NCBI GenBank assembly: GCA_017467985.1
Contig: JAFUJY010000139.1
Span: 1-6,518 of the forward strand
DNA length: 6,518 bases
Direction: 5' to 3'
Source of the DNA: Bacillota bacterium
Lineage (GTDB): Bacteria; Bacillota; Clostridia; Lachnospirales; Bianqueaceae
This document shows, one piece after another, positions 1 to 6,207 of this stretch. Position 1 is the stretch's first letter. Each line of letters opens with the position of its first letter. The notes under the pieces were generated by a model that did not search any database, was not told where the DNA came from, and saw only the letters and a program-made list of their open reading frames with translations. The translations under genes and the position numbers were made by a program.

Positions 1-126
1 CAAAAACTGCAAAGCCTGTGCCCGATTCATGCGCTGATCGATCTTTTCCATCAAGCGGATCATGTCCAGATCATGAAGCACTTGCTCCTTTTCCGGCATA
101 ATTCCAACTTTTTCAACTAACTGCAT
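1..126 (-). CDS. Unrecognised protein, N-terminal 42 residues only (runs off the window)
   Basis: An open frame begins with ATG at 126-124 and stays open to position 1, giving 42 residues that start MQLVEKVGIMPEKEQVLHDL. The ATG lies one base after the TGA of the LTA-synthase-family gene (TGAGATG), and a purine-rich AGGGGGG stretch lies about 11-13 nt upstream, so translation coupled to the upstream gene is likely. The visible part is charged and looks mainly alpha-helical, with no signal peptide or membrane segment and several Met residues. I do not recognise the family, and the piece is too short to give a function. The downstream position suggests co-transcription from the promoter at 2313-2341. 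That this is a real gene is inferred from the open frame and tight junction only. Confidence 0.6.
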   Translation of the reverse strand, partial: MQLVEKVGIMPEKEQVLHDLDMIRLMEKIDQRMNRAQALQFL

Positions 127-127
127 C

Positions 128-2278
128 TCACTCGGTCCCCCCTGTGTTTTCTTCTGCAATTGGATCCTCCGTGGCAGGGTCATACAAATGACCATAGGTC
201 TCGCCGTCCCACCAGGAGAGATATTCCGTTAAATATGAATAATAATCCGTATCAATGATCGCAGAAGACATGGTGAATTTATCTTCTACTTTGTCAATCA
301 TTTCCTCCACATAACTGTCCGAAAGTTCCTCTCCAAAGAACTTTACTTCTCCTGTGGAAGCATTATACTGCATCTTATCTGTTAAAAAGCTATGATCACT
401 GAAAATGACTGTGGCCTCGCTATCGGACAGCAAGTCAGTGCCCATGTACAAACGGGAGTCAAAGGGCAGATTAAACAAATTAGCCAACGTGGGCGCAATA
501 TCCAGACTGGATCCCACTTTATCAATCTGTACCGTTTCTTCCATTCCGGGACAATAAATCATAAAACAGTTCTCATACAAGTCAAAATCCACAGTGACAT
601 CACTGCCCTTCAGCTCGGACAGTTCCCAGTCCGACAAGGCATAGGGGTAATGATCCGCAGAGAATGCAATAACCGTACGATCTGCAATGCCGGCGGCCTC
701 CAACTGTTCCAATAAATAGGTCATGGCATATTCTACTTCCAGCTGGCAGGCAATATAGGCCCGCAGCTGTGTACCATAGGGCAGATCCTGTACCTGTGCC
801 TCATTCTTAACGCACATGGCATTTTCACCGTTAAAATTCCACATGGTATGACCGCTGATGGTCAGGAAATACGCATGGAAGGGCTCTTCATCAATAAACT
901 CAGGCAGGGCCAGCTCCATCATCTGCTGATCTGATGCCGGGAACACTCCGGGCGTCACATACATACCATTGCCCAACCCCTTCCATACATAACCGATATT
1001 CGGATGGGAATATTCTCGATTATAAAAATCATAATCATGGTTATGATAGGCTCTTGCGCTATATCCCAGCCCGGCAAACATATTACCGAAACCAAAGGGC
1101 ATTTCAATATCGGCTGAGTGATAAAAACTCCAGATATCCTCTCGGGGAAGCAGACTGGTATGAGTTACAAATTCACCATCGATGGTACTGTAAGCATAAT
1201 AGGGTGTATAGAAGTTATTAAATACAAAACCACTATTGGCCATCTTATATAAAGTAGGCGTCAACTCTTCATCGATAATCCAGCTGGAGAAGGACTCCGC
1301 CAGCACCCAAATCAAGTTATACCCCTCAAACATACCGGTATACTCATTGGTGTATGTAGGCTCCTGAGACTGGAAATATTCATGCATAACCGCCACCGTA
1401 TCATTTGGGGCCTCGCTGATCAACTTATCAAAGTCGATTTCCAGTACATTGGGCTGGGGAACAAATACTTCTTCCACACTGCTTTCTTCCATACTGGACT
1501 CCGCAATGCTGCTCTCCTCCCGACTGCTCTCTTCAATGCGGCTTTCTTCCACACTGCTCTCTTCAATACTGCTTTCCTGCTTGGAACTATTTTCCTTTTT
1601 ACTATTGCCGGATAGCGTCAGCCCACCGCCTGAGGAACCCAGCAGCATACGCTCAGCCTCCCGGCGCATGGTGGGCAGCACTCCGATATTACGAATACAA
1701 ATCTGAATCGCAGGCTTGTTATGGTACTGATCATAGGGAGTTCTAGTCCCTGTGCCCGGCACCAACAACACCAACAGCGCCAACCCATGAAACAGTAACG
1801 TGGCCACCAGCAATCCCAAAGAAACCTTCCAGCCATCTCTGGAAAAATCCCCATGACCACCCCAGAAGGGCCATGCAAAATAGGCAATCAACGGTAACAA
1901 CAGCAGCAATAGCTTTCCCCAGTTTTTCAGCAGCGAATTAATGACGACTGAGATAAAATCCACCGCGGCTCCTGCACCCTTAGTAATAGAAAACACCTGC
2001 AAAAATGTGCGGAATATATCATAATATACCATTTGAGCAATAAATAGCACTGAAATAAAAATCAAAATAATCGTAGTCAGGATTTTGTTCAACCACTTCG
2101 GCCCCAAACCAGTCAACAGTGCACACAAAAAGGCCAATGGTAAACCGAACAGTGCACCATACAACATTCCCCATGTGGGGCTTTGAAACATAAAGAACTG
2201 AAATACAATTTCTAAATATATAAACGCAGCTGCGAAAATAACAAATCTAGATATCCCAAGTCTTTTCTTCTGCTTCAT
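128..2278 (-). CDS. LTA synthase family protein (membrane sulfatase-fold phosphotransferase)
   Basis: 716 residues. Five hydrophobic segments (about 10-31, 37-57, 66-87, 120-137, 150-173) are followed by a linker and an extracellular alkaline-phosphatase/sulfatase-fold domain (about 318-620), the layout of LtaS-type enzymes that transfer glycerol-phosphate from phosphatidylglycerol to envelope glycans. Residues that line up with the LtaS active site are visible: Glu328 in LAESF (metal ligand), Thr365 in YSTIDGEF (nucleophile), Arg421, His477 in ISGHT, and Asp542-His543 in SADHYPY. It therefore looks catalytically intact. Residues 231-270 form eight Ser/Glu pentapeptides, an unusual spacer between membrane and enzyme. 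The start is ATG at 2278, with AGAGGTG 5 nt upstream. It has its own promoter (2313-2341) and is separated from the upstream operon by a terminator. Product could be type I LTA or another phosphoglycerol-decorated polymer; the sequence alone does not decide, so I give no symbol. Confidence 0.9.
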   Translation of the reverse strand: MKQKKRLGISRFVIFAAAFIYLEIVFQFFMFQSPTWGMLYGALFGLPLAFLCALLTGLGPKWLNKILTTIILIFISVLFIAQMVYYDIFRTFLQVFSITKGAGAAVDFISVVINSLLKNWGKLLLLLLPLIAYFAWPFWGGHGDFSRDGWKVSLGLLVATLLFHGLALLVLLVPGTGTRTPYDQYHNKPAIQICIRNIGVLPTMRREAERMLLGSSGGGLTLSGNSKKENSSKQESSIEESSVEESRIEESSREESSIAESSMEESSVEEVFVPQPNVLEIDFDKLISEAPNDTVAVMHEYFQSQEPTYTNEYTGMFEGYNLIWVLAESFSSWIIDEELTPTLYKMANSGFVFNNFYTPYYAYSTIDGEFVTHTSLLPREDIWSFYHSADIEMPFGFGNMFAGLGYSARAYHNHDYDFYNREYSHPNIGYVWKGLGNGMYVTPGVFPASDQQMMELALPEFIDEEPFHAYFLTISGHTMWNFNGENAMCVKNEAQVQDLPYGTQLRAYIACQLEVEYAMTYLLEQLEAAGIADRTVIAFSADHYPYALSDWELSELKGSDVTVDFDLYENCFMIYCPGMEETVQIDKVGSSLDIAPTLANLFNLPFDSRLYMGTDLLSDSEATVIFSDHSFLTDKMQYNASTGEVKFFGEELSDSYVEEMIDKVEDKFTMSSAIIDTDYYSYLTEYLSWWDGETYGHLYDPATEDPIAEENTGGTE
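1469..1588 (-). repeat. Eight in-frame 15-bp repeats encoding Ser/Glu pentapeptides
   Basis: Inside the LTA-synthase-family gene, 120 bp code for eight units of the pattern S-S-x-E-E (SSKQE, SSIEE, SSVEE, SRIEE, SSREE, SSIAE, SSMEE, SSVEE; residues 231-270). On the plus strand the units read as variants of CTCTTCxxxxCTGCT. The tract lies between the last membrane helix and the catalytic domain, so it should form an acidic, flexible extracytoplasmic spacer. Units are similar but not identical at DNA level, consistent with expansion by slippage or recombination followed by drift; a 15-bp unit changes length without breaking the frame. Confidence 0.85.
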
Positions 2279-2312
2279 CCATACACCTCTTCCCTATAAT
2301 ATCTCAACCTAT

Positions 2313-2341
2313 ATTGTACCATACTCTCCACATCCTTTCAA
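2313..2341 (-). promoter_or_regulatory. Sigma-A-type promoter with extended -10 for the LTA-synthase-family gene
   Basis: Reading the minus strand: TTGAAA (2341-2336), a 17-nt spacer, then TACAAT (2318-2313), with TGG directly before the -10 (an extended -10 TGn). Transcription would start near 2306, giving a leader of about 28 nt before the ATG at 2278. It lies just after the intrinsic terminator of the upstream gene, as expected for the start of a separate transcript. Confidence 0.8.
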
Positions 2342-2345
2342 GCAA

Positions 2346-2391
2346 AAAAATCCATCGGTAAAAATATTAACATTTTCACCGATGGATTTTT
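2346..2391 (-). terminator. Strong intrinsic terminator after the M23/LytM-like gene
   Basis: A 20-bp inverted repeat (2346-2365 with 2372-2391) with a 6-nt loop begins 2 nt after the TAA at 2394. In minus-strand RNA the only non-Watson-Crick pair is one G-U, and the 3' arm runs into a U tract (seven A on the plus strand at 2344-2350). A-rich bases before the stem and T-rich bases on the other strand would let it work in both directions, but no plus-strand gene is present. It ends the transcript carrying RNase Z, tsaD and the LytM-like gene. Confidence 0.92.
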
Positions 2392-2393
2392 GT

Positions 2394-3245
2394 TTATTCT
2401 TCCAAAGAATTTTCCAGATAAATTGTGGGATCCACTGCAACTCCGTCCTGGGTTACCTGAAACTGCACATGAGAGCCCAAAGCCAGACAATACCAGGTGG
2501 GTTCCGCAATATACCCGATGATTTCTCCTTTGTCCACAACCTGATCCACGACCACATCAACGGCATCCTGTAATTGGCCGTATGTAGTCTCCAGACCATT
2601 GCCATGGCTGATTACCACATAATTTCCTAGTACATCATTTTCACCAATACTTTTTACGGTTCCTGCCGCAGCACAGAGCACTTCTTCGCCCGTGGTGGCT
2701 GCGATACTGATGGAATCATTGGCCCGGTATTGATCCAATGTCTCATCATAAATCAGTGCATCTGCAGAATATTCCATAACCACATTGCCGCTCACCGGCC
2801 AGATCATAGTGTCGTTTTCTGCGTCAAATTCCGCCACAACCTGGGGAACCGGTTCTTCCTGAGGGTCTTCTGCCACTTCCGGTACCGAAACCTCTTCTGC
2901 CGTCTCCGACTCCTCCGGCATCTGTGCCTCTACTTGAGAGTTTTCCTCTTCAGAACTTTCTTCGGCCTTCACAGTCTCGATCTCACTGTTTTCCTCGGCC
3001 ATATCCCCGGAAACTGGTTCGGACGCTCCGTCTTCCGGTTCCAGGAGAACCCGCTCGGCCTTGGATTCTTCCACAGGGATCGGATTTTCCTTTACCTGCT
3101 GCAGCGGATCCACCACCGGGTCTTCACCACCGGCAGCAATGGTAATAATAATGGCTGCCACCGTGACAATTGCCAGGATGGACAGTACAACATAATACAG
3201 CCTCCGCTCTTTTGCGGAGGCTGCTGAATTCTGGTCCAACTTCAT
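2394..3245 (-). CDS. Membrane-anchored M23/LytM-like protein, probably inactive, SpoIIQ-like
   Basis: 283 residues: a short cytoplasmic N-terminus, one membrane helix (about 17-38), a long acidic Glu/Pro/Ser linker (about 41-145), and a LytM (peptidase M23) beta-sheet domain (about 147-275) placed outside the cytoplasm. The fold signature is clear (WPVSG at 149-153, ISHGNG at 212-217, VDKGEIIGYI, GSHVQFQV), but the zinc site is not. The usual HxGxD reads NDSIS (Asn176, Ser180), the usual YxH reads YGQ (Gln224), and the final HxH reads HVQ (His259, Gln261). All three expected zinc ligands appear lost, so peptidoglycan cleavage is unlikely. Membrane topology, length and a degenerate LytM domain fit SpoIIQ, the forespore partner of SpoIIIAH in endospore formers; this is inference, as no other sporulation gene is in view. 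An envelope regulator of EnvC type is an alternative. The ribosome binding site GGAGGTGG (3259-3252) supports the start and may be masked by a hairpin. Confidence 0.85.
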   Translation of the reverse strand: MKLDQNSAASAKERRLYYVVLSILAIVTVAAIIITIAAGGEDPVVDPLQQVKENPIPVEESKAERVLLEPEDGASEPVSGDMAEENSEIETVKAEESSEEENSQVEAQMPEESETAEEVSVPEVAEDPQEEPVPQVVAEFDAENDTMIWPVSGNVVMEYSADALIYDETLDQYRANDSISIAATTGEEVLCAAAGTVKSIGENDVLGNYVVISHGNGLETTYGQLQDAVDVVVDQVVDKGEIIGYIAEPTWYCLALGSHVQFQVTQDGVAVDPTIYLENSLEE

Positions 3246-3249
3246 CTTG

Positions 3250-3287
3250 TTCCACCTCCGACATTAGTATGTACCAAAGAGGTGAAA
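3250..3287 (-). promoter_or_regulatory. Possible RNA hairpin masking the ribosome binding site of the LytM-like gene
   Basis: In minus-strand RNA, UUUCACCUC (3287-3279) can pair with GAGGUGGAA (3258-3250) over 9 bp with one G-U pair. The second arm contains most of the ribosome binding site of the next gene. Within the loop, ACAU and AUGU (3272-3269 and 3264-3261) can form a second 4-bp stem around ACUA. The gap between tsaD and the LytM-like gene is only 48 nt, and this fold fills most of it. A function in limiting translation of the downstream gene is inferred; an anti-SD complement can arise by chance. Confidence 0.4.
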
Positions 3288-3293
3288 AGTTAT

Positions 3294-4322
3294 TCAGTTT
3301 TTTGAACCTAAGGGTAAATTGGGCAATGCATTCAGGGACAGATCTGCAAAATTGCCCTTAATATACTGATAATACGCTGCACTGCCAATCATTGCCGCAT
3401 TGTCCGTGCATAGAATCAGCTCCGGCACCGAAAACTCATACTGATTCTTTTCGCAGGCTTTGATCATGGCATCCCGCAGGGCCTGGTTTGCGGATACACC
3501 GCCGGCCATGGCCACTTTATCAAAACCAAACTCCTTGGCGGCCTGCATGGTCTTGGCGGTCAATACTTCCACCACCGCCTGCTGGAAGGATGCTGCCACA
3601 TCCCCTCGGCTGATGGTCTCGCCCTTCATCTCCTGCTGATTCAGATAGTTCAGCACTGCGGATTTTAAGCCGCTGAAACTAAAGTCATACCCTTCTTCGT
3701 CAATACAGGGACGGGGAAAATGAATGGCCGCCGGGTCCCCTTCCAGCGCAGCCTTCTGCACCTTGGGTCCGCCAGGGTATCCTAAACCAATGGCTCTGGC
3801 CACTTTATCAAAGGCCTCTCCCGCCGCATCATCCCGGGTATGTCCCACGATCCAGTTTTCGCCGTAATCCTTAATCACTGCCAGGTGGGTATGTCCACCG
3901 GATACGATCAGGCACAGGAAGGGCGGTTCCCACTCCGGATTGGAAATATAATTGGCTGCGATGTGCCCCTCAATATGATGCACACCAATCAAAGGTTTAT
4001 TCAATGCATATGCCAAGGCTTTTGCCTGAGCCACGCCTACCAGCAGCGCACCCACAAGGCCAGGACCATAGGTTACCGCAATGGCATCGATATCATCCCA
4101 GGTACAATGGGCCTGCTCCAGGGCCTGACCAATGACCTCATCGATGTTCTCCAGGTGCTTGCGGGAGGCAATCTCCGGCACCACACCACCATACACAGTG
4201 TGGATGGCAATCTGGGAGGAAATCACATTGGACAGGACCTTTCGCCCGTTTTCCACAACGGCAGCCGCAGTCTCGTCGCAGGAGGACTCGATTGCCAGTA
4301 TCTTGATATTATTCTTCGTCAT
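3294..4322 (-). CDS. tsaD: tRNA N6-adenosine threonylcarbamoyltransferase TsaD
   Basis: 342 residues, the normal length for bacterial TsaD (Kae1/Gcp/YgjD). With TsaB and TsaE it transfers the threonylcarbamoyl group from TC-AMP to A37 of ANN-decoding tRNAs (t6A), in the cytoplasm. Visible signatures: the N-terminal ASKHA nucleotide-binding start ILAIESSCDET (8-18), the metal-binding HIEGH (His116, His120), SGGHT (141-145), the AGEAFDKVAR segment (167-176), FSFSGLKSAV (214-223), AGGVSAN (273-279), and the C-terminal metal ligand Asp307 in CTDNAAMIG. Nothing is missing. The ATG at 4322 lies inside the end of the RNase Z gene (14-nt overlap), with GAAGGTG 7 nt upstream, which points to coupled translation. 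tsaB and tsaE are not in the window. Grouping with RNase Z makes a small tRNA-maturation cluster. Confidence 0.97.
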   Translation of the reverse strand: MTKNNIKILAIESSCDETAAAVVENGRKVLSNVISSQIAIHTVYGGVVPEIASRKHLENIDEVIGQALEQAHCTWDDIDAIAVTYGPGLVGALLVGVAQAKALAYALNKPLIGVHHIEGHIAANYISNPEWEPPFLCLIVSGGHTHLAVIKDYGENWIVGHTRDDAAGEAFDKVARAIGLGYPGGPKVQKAALEGDPAAIHFPRPCIDEEGYDFSFSGLKSAVLNYLNQQEMKGETISRGDVAASFQQAVVEVLTAKTMQAAKEFGFDKVAMAGGVSANQALRDAMIKACEKNQYEFSVPELILCTDNAAMIGSAAYYQYIKGNFADLSLNALPNLPLGSKN

Positions 4323-5220
4323 AATTTAACACCTTCGTCATACGATCTTTTCCTGCATAACTGTTGGCAAATACTTCTCTGGCCTCGGGTAATGTATCCT
4401 TAGGATGCATCATGGATGGCGTGAAATGAGTCAGCCACAGTTCTTTCACATTGGCTGCCTTCGCCAGCTCCGCTGCCTCCCGGAAAGTCATGTGCTTATA
4501 GTCGTTGGCCCGACTCTTCTTTTCTTCTTCACCATACATACCCTCGCAGATGAACAAGTCCACTTCTTTGGCCGCCTCTACAATACCCGGTACCGGACGG
4601 GTATCGGTGCAGTAGCAAACCGACAAACCTCTGCGGGCTTCGCCCAGCACCAACTCCGGCATATATACAATACCGTCCTGCTCCACCGTCTCACCCTTTT
4701 GCAGACGGCTCCACAGCTTCAGCGGCACATTGTTCTCCCGCGCCTTCTCCGGCAAAAACTCCGCCAGACGCAGCAAATCCACACGGTATCCAAGACAGGG
4801 GATACCGTGATCCAACTTAAAGGGGGTGATCTGAAAACACCCTACGTTAAAGGGCTCTTCCCCATTGCCCAGCTCGTGGAAAACGATATCAAAGGGCAAT
4901 TCCGGCGCAATCTGCAGCAGTCCCTTGACAATCCGAGTCAGTCCCTTGGGACCATACATATGCAGGGGTTCTGTTCTGCCCGCATTGCCGATGGTCAGCA
5001 TCAGCCCCGGCAGACCACTCACATGATCCCCGTGATAATGGGTAATGAGCAGTGCATCAATCCCCTTAAAGCTCCAGCCCTGCTGGCGCAGCGTAATCTG
5101 CGTACCTTCTCCGCAGTCAATTAAAATTGTTGTTCCGGCTGAGCGCATAATACACGCCGTCAGCCAGCGTCCGGGTAAGGGCATCATCCCCCCCGTCCCC
5201 AACAGACAAACATCCAGCAT
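4309..5220 (-). CDS. rnz: Ribonuclease Z (tRNA 3' endonuclease)
   Basis: 303 residues, the usual length of short-form RNase Z, a metallo-beta-lactamase-fold endonuclease that removes the 3' trailer of pre-tRNAs, mainly those lacking an encoded CCA. Visible signatures: N-terminal LLGTGG (6-11), IDCGEGTQ (34-41), the metal motif THYHGDH (His61, His63, Asp65, His66), GLPG (69-72), LDHGIPCLGYR (His138), CTDTRP (Asp206), the RNase Z-specific HMTFREAA (His243 onward) and LTHFTP (His265). All expected zinc ligands are present. The start ATG at 5220 fits the family N-terminus. The best ribosome binding site (AGGAAGGA) is 12-13 nt away, inside the previous gene, so the 3-nt junction with that gene suggests termination-reinitiation coupling. 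Its 3' end overlaps tsaD. Confidence 0.96.
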   Translation of the reverse strand: MLDVCLLGTGGMMPLPGRWLTACIMRSAGTTILIDCGEGTQITLRQQGWSFKGIDALLITHYHGDHVSGLPGLMLTIGNAGRTEPLHMYGPKGLTRIVKGLLQIAPELPFDIVFHELGNGEEPFNVGCFQITPFKLDHGIPCLGYRVDLLRLAEFLPEKARENNVPLKLWSRLQKGETVEQDGIVYMPELVLGEARRGLSVCYCTDTRPVPGIVEAAKEVDLFICEGMYGEEEKKSRANDYKHMTFREAAELAKAANVKELWLTHFTPSMMHPKDTLPEAREVFANSYAGKDRMTKVLNYDEE

Positions 5221-5223
5221 CTC

Positions 5224-5472
5224 TTATATACATCCTTCCTCAGATTGTGACTCTTCTTCTAATACAGGTGACACCGCAAATGAACGAATCCACTTTTCAT
5301 AACAATCGGTACACACATCCATGGCATGCACCTCCGTATCGTAGGGCGAACGGTAGCCCCAATGCTTCACTGCCGAAAAATACTCTTCGTCCTGGATCAG
5401 ACGAGCGCAGCAGTTACAGCGCACCCGATCGATCACCCGCTTGCTGACCTGTATCGTTTTGTACTGTCTCAT
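5224..5472 (-). CDS. Small double-CxxC protein, putative zinc ribbon, function unknown
   Basis: 82 residues. Two Cys pairs, Cys19-x-x-Cys22 (with an extra Cys21) and Cys54-x-x-Cys57, about 32 residues apart, look like a four-Cys zinc-binding module. Between them lies an aromatic stretch (EEYFSAVKHWGYRSPYD), and CTDCYEKWIRSF follows the second pair. The C-terminus is acidic. No membrane segment or signal peptide is seen. The start ATG at 5472 has a near-perfect AAGGAGG 6 nt upstream, and the gene is first in the RNase Z-tsaD cluster, just 3 nt before the RNase Z start. I cannot assign a function. A nucleic-acid or protein adaptor role is possible but not shown. That the gene is real rests on the ribosome binding site, upstream promoter and tight packing. 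Confidence 0.82.
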   Translation of the reverse strand: MRQYKTIQVSKRVIDRVRCNCCARLIQDEEYFSAVKHWGYRSPYDTEVHAMDVCTDCYEKWIRSFAVSPVLEEESQSEEGCI

Positions 5473-5487
5473 GGAACTCCTCCTTAG

Positions 5488-5525
5488 CCCATAAAATTCA
5501 TCCTGTCCAATGGGTTAAAAACAGG
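5488..5525 (-). promoter_or_regulatory. Possible leader pseudoknot next to the ribosome binding site
   Basis: In the leader RNA, CCUGU (5525-5521) can pair with ACAGG (5506-5502), and CCCAU (5514-5510) with AUGGG (5492-5488). The two stems interleave, which is the topology of an H-type pseudoknot. The second stem ends 2 nt before the AAGGAGG ribosome binding site (5485-5479) of the 82-residue gene. Each stem is only 5 bp, so chance is a real alternative, and the sequence does not match a known aptamer that I recognise. Confidence 0.25.
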
Positions 5526-5582
5526 TGTCCCTACATATTTATTCCAAACTCTGCCCAATATGCCCACTAAACAGTTTCTTCT

Positions 5583-5611
5583 ATTATACAACAAATTTCA
5601 GAATCTGTATA
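5583..5611 (-). promoter_or_regulatory. Sigma-A-type promoter for the zinc-ribbon/RNase Z/tsaD cluster
   Basis: On the minus strand: TATACA (5611-5606, four of six matches to TTGACA), a 17-nt spacer, then a perfect TATAAT (5588-5583). Start of transcription would fall near 5576, giving a leader of about 104 nt. The -35 region and the -10 region share a 6-bp inverted repeat (TATACA/TGTATA), and the spacer holds a small CAGATTCTG palindrome; either could be an operator or mere AT-rich chance. No clear terminator separates this from the ParB-like gene, so read-through from upstream is also possible. Confidence 0.65.
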
Positions 5612-5628
5612 GTGTTAAATTTTTCTGA

Positions 5629-6207
5629 TTACACCATATCGCTGGTTTCTTCCAGTGCAATGGCTTCCATTGCCAGTTCCCCATCATCCTCTTCCTCCAC
5701 CGGACGCCAGGCACGGCTAAAGTTGGTCTCCTTAAATAAAGACATCAAACCGGTAATCTGCTTAAGCCGCAGGATCTCATCCCGGTCCATCCCCAAATGC
5801 TGGGCAATCCACTTGTCCGATCGCCCAATATCATGGAGTTCCTGAATGATATTACTCATAAGGTCCACATCGTGGGAGCCTCGGGCCCGATTGTGACGAA
5901 TGGTACTGGCCATGCGGTCCGCCAGCGGCTTATCAATCACACTCACAGGCATCTTGCCGCCCTCCCGCTCATAAATATCAGGATACTCCAGCATAATACG
6001 GTACCGATGGAATCCATCCACTATAATATACTGATCATTTTCCTTATCATGATAACAAACAATGGGCATGGTATAACCATCCTGCTTAATACTGTCATAA
6101 AGCAGCTTCATTTCCGGCGGCGCCACCGCATTGGGATTATATGTATTAGGTACGATCTTTTCCACCGGAACCGCCTTCACATGATACACCGGACTCTCAA
6201 ACTTCAT
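5629..6207 (-). CDS. IbrB-like ParB/sulfiredoxin-fold protein
   Basis: 192 residues from the ATG at 6207. A longer frame opens at 6252, but GGGAGGAG (6222-6215) sits 7 nt before 6207 and the protein then starts MKFESPVYHVKAVPVEKIVP, typical of ParB-type N-termini. The ParB N-terminal nucleotide-binding fold covers about 10-110, with VDGFHRYR (63-70) in the place of the ParB GERR box and of sulfiredoxin GGCHR (Phe where the catalytic Cys would be), and IRHNRARGSH (103-112) in the place of the ENxQR box. A helix-turn-helix-like segment follows (about 115-150), then an acidic tail. It lacks the ParB dimer domain and ParA partner, so plasmid or chromosome partition is unlikely. It overlaps the IbrA-like gene by 11 nt. 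In Escherichia coli, IbrA and IbrB act together to raise eib gene expression; the biochemistry is not known to me. Confidence 0.85.
   Translation of the reverse strand: MKFESPVYHVKAVPVEKIVPNTYNPNAVAPPEMKLLYDSIKQDGYTMPIVCYHDKENDQYIIVDGFHRYRIMLEYPDIYEREGGKMPVSVIDKPLADRMASTIRHNRARGSHDVDLMSNIIQELHDIGRSDKWIAQHLGMDRDEILRLKQITGLMSLFKETNFSRAWRPVEEEDDGELAMEAIALEETSDMV

Noticed and set aside
1469..1588. Short-repeat array that could be taken for a CRISPR
   Set aside because: Units are 15 bp, in frame, imperfect and without spacers; they code for a Ser/Glu linker.
2730..3227. A 165-residue plus-strand frame opposite the LytM-like gene
   Set aside because: Phe/His/Arg-rich composition is what reverse reading of Glu-rich codons gives; no ribosome binding site or domain.
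3246..3293. A separate promoter for the LytM-like gene in the tsaD-LytM gap
   Set aside because: No convincing -35/-10 pair; TACTAAT is present but without a matching -35 at the right spacing.
4405..5124. A 239-residue open frame on the plus strand opposite RNase Z
   Set aside because: It lies fully antisense to a gene with all RNase Z motifs, has no recognisable domain, and its composition (His, Gln, Arg rich) is that of a reverse-frame shadow.
5479..5525. A preQ1-I riboswitch, suggested by the pseudoknot topology and CUAAGG next to the ribosome binding site
   Set aside because: The loop lacks the C-rich/UAG segment and the A-rich run expected for preQ1-I, and the downstream genes are not for queuosine synthesis or transport.
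5629..6207. Chromosome or plasmid partition ParB
   Set aside because: Too short, no ParA gene next to it, no C-terminal dimer domain, no parS-like 16-bp palindrome noticed.
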